Shown here: positions 58,002-64,000 of the stretch, in pieces
How positions within the stretch are numbered: the first letter of the stretch is position 1
Layout of the letters: every line of letters starts with the position of its first letter
From: Manduca sexta
Taxonomy: Eukaryota; Arthropoda; Insecta; Lepidoptera; Sphingidae
Length of the DNA stretch: 64,000 nucleotides
Assembly: GCF_014839805.1 (NCBI RefSeq)
Contig: NC_051142.1
Location: 17,082,589-17,146,588 of the forward strand
Reading direction: 5' to 3'
Notes under the pieces: generated by a model
What the model saw: only the letters and a program-made list of their open reading frames with translations
Database searches by the model: none
What the model was told of the DNA's origin: nothing
Program-made: the position numbers and the translations under genes

Positions 58002-61000
58002 CTGAAACAAATGGACTGTTAATCTCGTTAGGGAAACGGCAAACGATAGCAAGTAGAAAATAAACTAGATCTAGGTAAAAAAAAAAATTTTCGATACGTT
58101 AATTATTTCAAGAAATAAAATATCTTCGAAACGACTTCAACTTACAGCATGTTTCCCTTTTCAATAATGGAGTGTAGACTTTTGACCGTACACCCTGTGT
58201 AAGACAGTCTGTATGTGCCATAACTTTGTTTCTTTCACTCTCGCCGCTGTCGGCATTTTGTGTCTCACTCATTACCTCCGCATACTTAGCTTCTAATTGT
58301 TGTAAAGCATCGTTTAACATGGTTGATCTGAAAAACATATACATTTATTTTCATCGTATCAAGTATAATTTATTATGAGATTTAAGTCATAATATCTAAT
58401 AGCTCAATACGGCAATTGCAATTCAGTCATACAAAGCTTTATAATCCATGCTGTTATATTATAAAGACATTCGTGAAGCTTATTATCAGGCAAGCTTATT
58501 ACTTGCCCTATAATTTATTTTAAAAAATCTTAAGAATCTATATCACTCACTTGACATTGAACATAGTCCATTCCCTTGTAAATGTGATATAACAGTTTTG
58601 AAGTCATCTTTGTCATATATCCATTTATTTGTGTCCTCTAAATCATAGGAACAATGGAAAAGATTTAGCGGAACATCTGACGCCATGTGGTATTGAGGTT
58701 TTCTAGAATAAAATATGTTGAACAGAAAATGAGTATTATTGCCATCTAATGTGCAATAGTAAACTTAATCCAGCAGCTAAGGAAAATAAAAAAAGAATGA
58801 TTAAAATATAATGGCTTTTAGTTTTAAATTATTTTATTTAATAAGAATATTGATTACTTAGTTCGGACGCAAATAAAGTTTGTTATGTGGTAAGTAATGT
58901 CCAGAACATATACGCCATCTACCGTCCAACCAAATTACTAATATATAGTGTCATCTAGCGGTAAGTAGTTATACCACACAAAAGGATCTAAAAAGTTTGA
59001 ATAACAAAAAAAGGGAAAGAGGTTTGTAAGTGGACAGATAAATATTTTAGCATGTATCTTAATCTTAATCGTGAATAGCCAAAATACTCGGCGAGAACTA
59101 GTAATATTTATGAGCACAAAGGAAATCGAGGATGGAAAAATGTTTGAAAGAGGGGGCGACAATTTTTAGTATGCATACCTAGATAGTTTTTCAACATCCA
59201 GCAGTTCGCTAATAATGTCAGGGGACTCTTTCCCTTGCCCCACCAGTAACAGCACACCCATTATACATCGAATCTGATGCCAGAGGAATGCGTTGCCTTC
59301 TATCACCAGGGAGTACATAGATGTTGCTAGAAATTGAAATTAAGAAGTGGAAAATCAAAATATTAAATGAAACCATATTATATATCTTAAACTACATTAT
59401 AAAGATCGCAAAGGTTATAATGGCGTGCCTTATGTCGGATAGCAATAAAATATCGTTCAATCAGAATCAACTAAGGATCAATCGCAAAATTAGACTGGTC
59501 CAATTAGAATAAAAGTTTTTACATGGCTTACTTCAATTCATTTATGGTCAGGATCGCTAGCTATTTACTCAGTGAGTGAGCTTACTTACCTAAATCCGTA
59601 TCTCTCTCAACCACAGCTACAATATCAGCACTCAACACGTGCCTTGTAAACGTCAATACGCCATTACCGACGTCCATTTTACAAAGGTGGCGGAAATCGT
59701 GTGAGCCAATAAGGTGCGCGCACGCACGGCGCATGGCGTCTAAGTCGAGGGACGAACGGGGGAAATAGAATTTATATGTTCGTTTGATGCAGTCGAACCT
59801 GGGAGAAGGTATACATATTTAAAAATTTGTTATAAGTTTTCAAGTCTATGGCAATCTGAGGCAGACACAAAACATTTTTTTAATAAAATAAAATAATTGG
59901 TGAGCAATTGAATACTATTACATTAGCTGTGTAATTAAAAATTACTTGCAATTGGCTTGTATTACCTAGCACTATACTCAGGCAATTCTTTTGGTATAGG
60001 CATCCAGGCAACCACCCTAATGTCCTTAGGCAGCAACCTGTTTAGAATCTTACTGTACTGCATCTCTGTTGTTATTGATTCTGGCAAATCCTGCTTCTCT
60101 ACAGGATGTTTACTGCGCAAGGATAATGATATTACCTGTAAATTAATGATAAACATAAAAAAAACTCAAAAAGAATTAAAATTACAATGTAGTCATCTTA
60201 ATAAAAAATGTATCTAGTTTTTTTATCATAAAAAAATATGTAGAAATATAAATTTTCCTTACAGCAGGAGAATGCATAAAAATAATTGAAATTATTACAT
60301 TTTTGAAACTTATTGTCATCATCCTAATATTATCCAATCTACAGAAAAGTATATTATTATTCTGTCAGGCTTTGCGCTATTCTTATTAACTCAGGTATGT
60401 CATTGTTGGCACACTTTACTAGTAAACAGAAAACTTGCTACTGGGTTAAAAACATGCGCATCATATGTTCATAGAAAAAATTACTAGATATTTATTACAA
60501 CTCTTACCTGCCCAAAAGCACTAACACCTTTATCCGTACGTCCACAGCGATGGTACTGAGAGGTCTCTCTACTCTCTATTAAGCATGCCTTGGTCAGGGC
60601 GTGAAAAAGATGGTGCTCTATAGTCTGTATAGAATCCTCTTGCACCACAAAACCCTGATAGTCCCAACCGAAGTACATCACGTGGAGTAAGACCCGGCGG
60701 AAATGGCAGCTGAGGGTTCAAAAATAGGTATCTTTTTGAGAAGTTTTATATACAGCAGCATGGACTTTGTGTTTAATTCAGACCTGAGAGACAGTCAGAC
60801 TAGAAATTTGGTATAATACATCCTATTTTATGGACACAATTTTTCGAAACTATGGATGTCAATTATTAACATTCATCCTATAATCTAAAGTTTTCATGTT
60901 ATAATCTCAATTGAAAACCATTGACTTACTTCGCAAAGTTGAAAGGCTTTTTATTCTTATTAACGCCACCGATCTCTGCAATATTCAAATTCTTGCTTAT

Positions 61001-61321
61001 AATACACTTTTAGTTGTGTATTATGTGCCTCTAAACGCAATATCCTGTCCACTAAATCCTAGAAAAAGATACAAAATATTGTTAAATATACAGCGCATAG
61101 GTTATGTCTCGTTTTTATAAAATACTTTAGACACAAACATCTTTATCCAAATTTAATAGTTCTTCACGAGAAACAGATTTATTTTTTTGCCTTGGAGGTA
61201 CTTTTTCTGGTTTTGTATCCATTATTAAAGTATTAGTTGATTTATTTTCATGTTTACGAAACACAACACTGTCAAGTGTCAACTTGTCACCTGACAGACG
61301 AGACATGACAGTAATAGGCAT
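57931..61321 (-). CDS. PUS3: tRNA pseudouridine synthase 3 (PUS3/DEG1, TruA family)
   Basis: Nine coding exons: 61139-61321 (start probably ATG at 61222; another in-frame ATG at 61321), 60930-61058, 60508-60709, 59966-60135, 59590-59798, 59179-59326, 58547-58702, 58146-58327 and 57931-58001. With one surplus base removed, the CDS is 1350 nt, 449 aa. The N-terminal coiled coil (DDLVDRILRLEAHNTQLK) is followed by the TruA core: GWDYQGF, the catalytic motif GRTDKGVSAFGQ (Asp near residue 130), the RTYKFYFPR and HDFRHLCKMDV segments, and WHQIRCIMGVLLLVGQG. A Lys-rich tail follows (QERIEHYKKKRK). The enzyme converts U38/U39 of tRNA anticodon arms to pseudouridine. Phases agree at every junction except a +1 shift within exon 2. 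Confidence 0.95.
58146..58327 (-). CDS. PUS3: PUS3 exon 8
   Basis: It encodes STMLNDALQQLEAKYAEV to TPLLKRETC. Acceptor tttttcag, donor GTAAGT. Confidence 0.92.
58547..58702 (-). CDS. PUS3: PUS3 exon 7
   Basis: It encodes KPQYHMASDVPLNLF to SHLQGNG. The strongest-looking donor (58551, GTGAGT) leaves the wrong phase; GTGATA at 58547 or GTCAAG slightly upstream restores it. Confidence 0.85.
59179..59326 (-). CDS. PUS3: PUS3 exon 6
   Basis: It encodes NAFLWHQIRCIMGVLLLVGQ, the conserved C-terminal TruA core. The acceptor is atttctag. Confidence 0.95.
59590..59798 (-). CDS. PUS3: PUS3 exon 5
   Basis: It encodes RFDCIKRTYKFYFPR, then SHDFRHLCKMDVGNGV. The donor is GTAAGTAAG. Confidence 0.95.
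59966..60135 (-). CDS. PUS3: PUS3 exon 4
   Basis: It encodes VISLSLRSKHP through LPKDIRVVAWMPIPKE, typical TruA text. Donor GTAATA. Confidence 0.95.
60508..60709 (-). CDS. PUS3: PUS3 exon 3, catalytic motif
   Basis: It encodes the RRVLLHVMYFGWDYQGF segment through GRTDKGVSAFGQ, with the TruA catalytic aspartate. Acceptor ccctcag, donor GTAAGAG. Confidence 0.95.
60930..61058 (-). CDS. PUS3: PUS3 exon 2, contains a one-base frame break
   Basis: It opens DLVDRILRLEAHNTQLK in frame 0 and ends NKNKKPFNFA in the +1 frame. Its 129 nt should be 128 for the phases to fit. The AAAA run at 61011-61008 (minus strand) is the likely site. Confidence 0.85.
61139..61321 (-). CDS. PUS3: PUS3 exon 1
   Basis: It encodes KNKSVSREELLNLDKD before a weak GTTTGT donor. 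The ATG at 61222 has A at -3 and G at +4, better than the one at 61321, and gives a family-like length. Confidence 0.82.
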
Positions 61322-64000
61322 GTGAAATAAAATTGATTGCTATTATGGCATGAAATTGTTTTTTATATCCTATTGATTTATATAATATTTCACTTCATAT
61401 CAAAACCACTAATTTGTAACATACTACATTTATTAGAGCTTAGGATATAAACATGATTTATCTAGTTACTCAAATCACTGTGATTTCAGAATTCATTAAT
61501 TTTACTGTTGAATGTAGTCAAATAGCACGGTAAGAACCTATAACTTCTGTACTTATTTAAAGCAAAAGGTAGCAATTATAGACATCCTGCACAATATCTA
61601 TTTTTGCTAAAGTTATTTTATATCTTCATACTTTTACTCCACATCCAAATATCCAAAGATTTTTTCAAACTCGCATTTATACTTAATATTTAAGAAAAAT
61701 ATAATTTTATTGCCAGACGATTAATGTTTTATGATGTCGCAGGAGTTCTGGATGCGGACAGCTTACAATAGATCGATCTGAATTTTTCAGGGAAACCCAT
61801 GTTCAGCAATGGACATCTTGCAGCTGATAATGATGAGGGTGATGATAATTATTATGTGTTGTCCTAGTAGGTAACAAGGATTTGTAATTCATAGGTCGTC
61901 ATTACAGTTAGCCAATTATAACCTACCAATCTAAATGCGGGTGTTAAGTATGTATCATTTCCCCGTGAAGGTGGTATCTATCATAACTTCGGGGGAGCCG
62001 CGAGCGACATTTTACATAAAAAGAAATCAAAACCTGTATAAGTAAACTACTGAATGAGATCAATATAATTTTAAATACACCTATAATTGGCCAGCACTCT
62101 GCACTGTTAGGTTCCATCTACTGCCATCAATCATTGCAGAGAGCTCAAAAAGAGATCCTCAATGTTTCTTCAACATTTCACTTAGAAACAGTTAAAATCG
62201 GTTCTAATATGTTTGATACCTATTGTTTTAAGGCGTGGGCGGTCTAATATCATGATACATTCTAATTAAAATAAGTAGGACACACAATAGATTCCTAGTT
62301 CAAGCAAATATTTGTACAGACCGTGACGAAGTTAGAAAAGGTTAGTCTCCTATTTCAATTAATTTAGTACATACCACAGACATTTAATAAGATGGAATAT
62401 CTAGATTAATTCTATGACATACGTTATTTTACATTAAAAAAAAATTTTTAACGGAAATAAAACTTTATTTAAAAGCTGTTTCTTTTTATGAAGCTTTTGC
62501 TACTTTACCAGGTTTTGAAAAGTAGACAATAGCAAACCAGGGATATCCAGTTCAAACAGATATTAGTGAAATAATTTTCATACTCGGACAAGCAGTTTCC
62601 AGACTCCTGAAAAGGGCGTTAAAACAAAAATTCAAAAGAGTAAACTTTACAGCTCTAATAGCTAATGTCATAGTTATGTATAACGTGGTATGCGCGTATT
62701 TTTATACAACTAATATCGAGTCAACGCATTCGCAGTTTGCCTGATAATATAGATATGTACGGCGGAGTATCTCGCCCTATACTGACCCAGTATCAAAGTT
62801 TTCCGGAACTCATACGGGTTGCAGCATCTATACAAGCCTATTTCCCGGTAGTCTGAACGTGAATCCTCGAGTTCCATGAAGCTCGGAGTCCTCGTATCAT
62901 TAATACAGACAAATACTGGTGGTAGCAACACGCTTATAGATATATCTAAATCTAACTACGAAACACAATAGCATAATGACTGAAACCTAGACTTCAATAA
63001 ACTACATCACACTGCGCTCTTCACCTTGAAATATCAGATGTCGAGCCTCAAAATACCCACTAATTACAATGTCTATAATGTCTCAAACTGGTTCACATTA
63101 GAGTTTAAACTTCGATATCGTTCATGTAGTGTGTATAACCAATGTACTTAATTCGCATTCACTCATTCCTCCCGGTCAAATACCTCGTTTGTTTACCAAA
63201 TAAATTGGCATGCGGCAGAAATAGGATCTATGGTAATGTATATAACAATCTGCTAACACGTGCATTGAGTCGACAAAAGCGTTTCTTTGCCAACTGCGGG
63301 AGTTAATCGTAAGTAGCTTGTTTTATTCAAGAATCGTCACTTAATAGTCGAAAGCAGGAAAACGAGAAAATATTATATATCTAGATAGATATTAATCTCT
63401 TTATAACAGACCAGTGTAACTATAGGCAGTAAGTACCTATACTTACAAGAACGAAAAAGATGAGTGATCACTGAACAGTAAAAAACATCCATAATGCTAG
63501 GTGAATTGCGTGTGCATTCTTTCGTACTGCAGTTTAGGAAGATATTGGCGTTTTATTTATTTATGCTAAAGAGACGCCACTGTAACTACACTTTACTTAC
63601 CGAGCATTGAGGAGACGTCTGATTTCTCACGGTGATTATATATCATAATGCAATGTGTGTTTTTATTCAAAATTCTAGGTAGTCCGTGATGTTATTTATA
63701 GACATATTGCGCCTATCATTTGGTTATATACAAACGAATTTCATGTGCTAGTCATTCACCGTACGAAACCCAACAACAAATTACGTCTACTCATCGACCT
63801 ATATGTATCTACCTATGTATATTTGACAGTTAGTTACCAACATTTATGTGTAGGTATCCATTCAAATAGATACCTACAACTAAAACTGATTAGGTAACAT
63901 ACCTTAACTACCCATTTCATGAATGGTAGGCGTCCACAATCCTCATTAAAATTTCACGTGACGACACAGGTAAAATTCACTCGAGTGTTGTCTATTTTCG
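61322..64000. other. Upstream flank of PUS3
   Basis: AT-rich DNA with no exon chain I can support. A 73-codon open frame on the minus strand (62710-62931) has no family I recognise. A short piece near 61985-62010 (ggggagccgcgagcgac) resembles element ends. The PUS3 promoter presumably lies in the first few hundred bases. Confidence 0.5.

Noticed and set aside
60977..61012. A 32-nt intron (GTGTAT...TTGCAG) to explain the PUS3 frame change
   Set aside because: It is too short to splice, and removing it gives the wrong phase for the downstream conserved text.
62710..62931. 73-codon minus-strand frame with some codon-like character and a possible GTCAGT donor
   Set aside because: No family recognised and no partner exon in phase. 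Frames of this length are common here by chance, and it may be repeat-derived.
1..64000. CRISPR arrays, rRNA genes, operons, riboswitches, viral genes or toxin genes
   Set aside because: None is visible; the window is eukaryotic with split genes and transposon-rich introns.

Overview
This is a eukaryotic, AT-rich window with the character of a moth or butterfly (Lepidoptera) genome. It has no operons, rRNA, tRNA arrays or CRISPR. Its genes are split into short exons with GT/AG introns. Gene-free DNA is packed with tRNA-derived SINEs, 3' ends of non-LTR elements, Helitron-like non-autonomous elements and MITE-like fragments of the kinds common in Lepidoptera. Most open frames of 60-140 codons are chance frames inside repeats or introns. 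I assembled the genes by matching splice signals and reading phases by eye.

Three genes can be assembled, all on the minus strand. (1) At 57931-61321 is PUS3, the tRNA pseudouridine synthase of the TruA/DEG1 family, in nine coding exons. All are in phase except for one extra base in a T4 run at 61008-61011. (2) At 10562-49903 is a Kruppel-like transcription factor of the KLF3/8/12 type. Seven exons give 292 aa with an EPVDLS CtBP-binding motif, an AT-hook-like RRRGRP and three C-terminal C2H2 fingers. One intron is 23.4 kb. A second candidate first exon (35820-35951) would give a different N-terminus. (3) At 42-4715 is an unrecognised gene of 13 small exons. It encodes about 274 aa: one complete N-terminal LIM domain followed by a basic, then low-complexity tail. 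This is the least familiar gene here and the best candidate for something undescribed.

Layout from left to right: LIM gene (0-4.7 kb); repeat-rich intergenic DNA (4.8-10.4 kb); 3' half of the KLF gene with the zinc fingers (10.5-12.2 kb); its giant intron (12.2-35.6 kb), with tandem 350-bp and 107-bp repeats, palindromes and a cluster of three Pho/YY1-like sites; the PVDLS/AT-hook exon and alternative first exon (35.6-36.0 kb); more intron (to 44.75 kb); the upstream coding exon (44.75-44.80 kb); intron; the start-codon exon (49.84-49.90 kb); about 8 kb of AT-rich DNA that may hold the KLF promoter; PUS3; and 2.7 kb upstream of PUS3 with no supported gene.

The genes do not form a pathway. 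PUS3 is a housekeeping tRNA-modifying enzyme, the KLF is a probable CtBP-dependent repressor, and the LIM protein has no assigned role.
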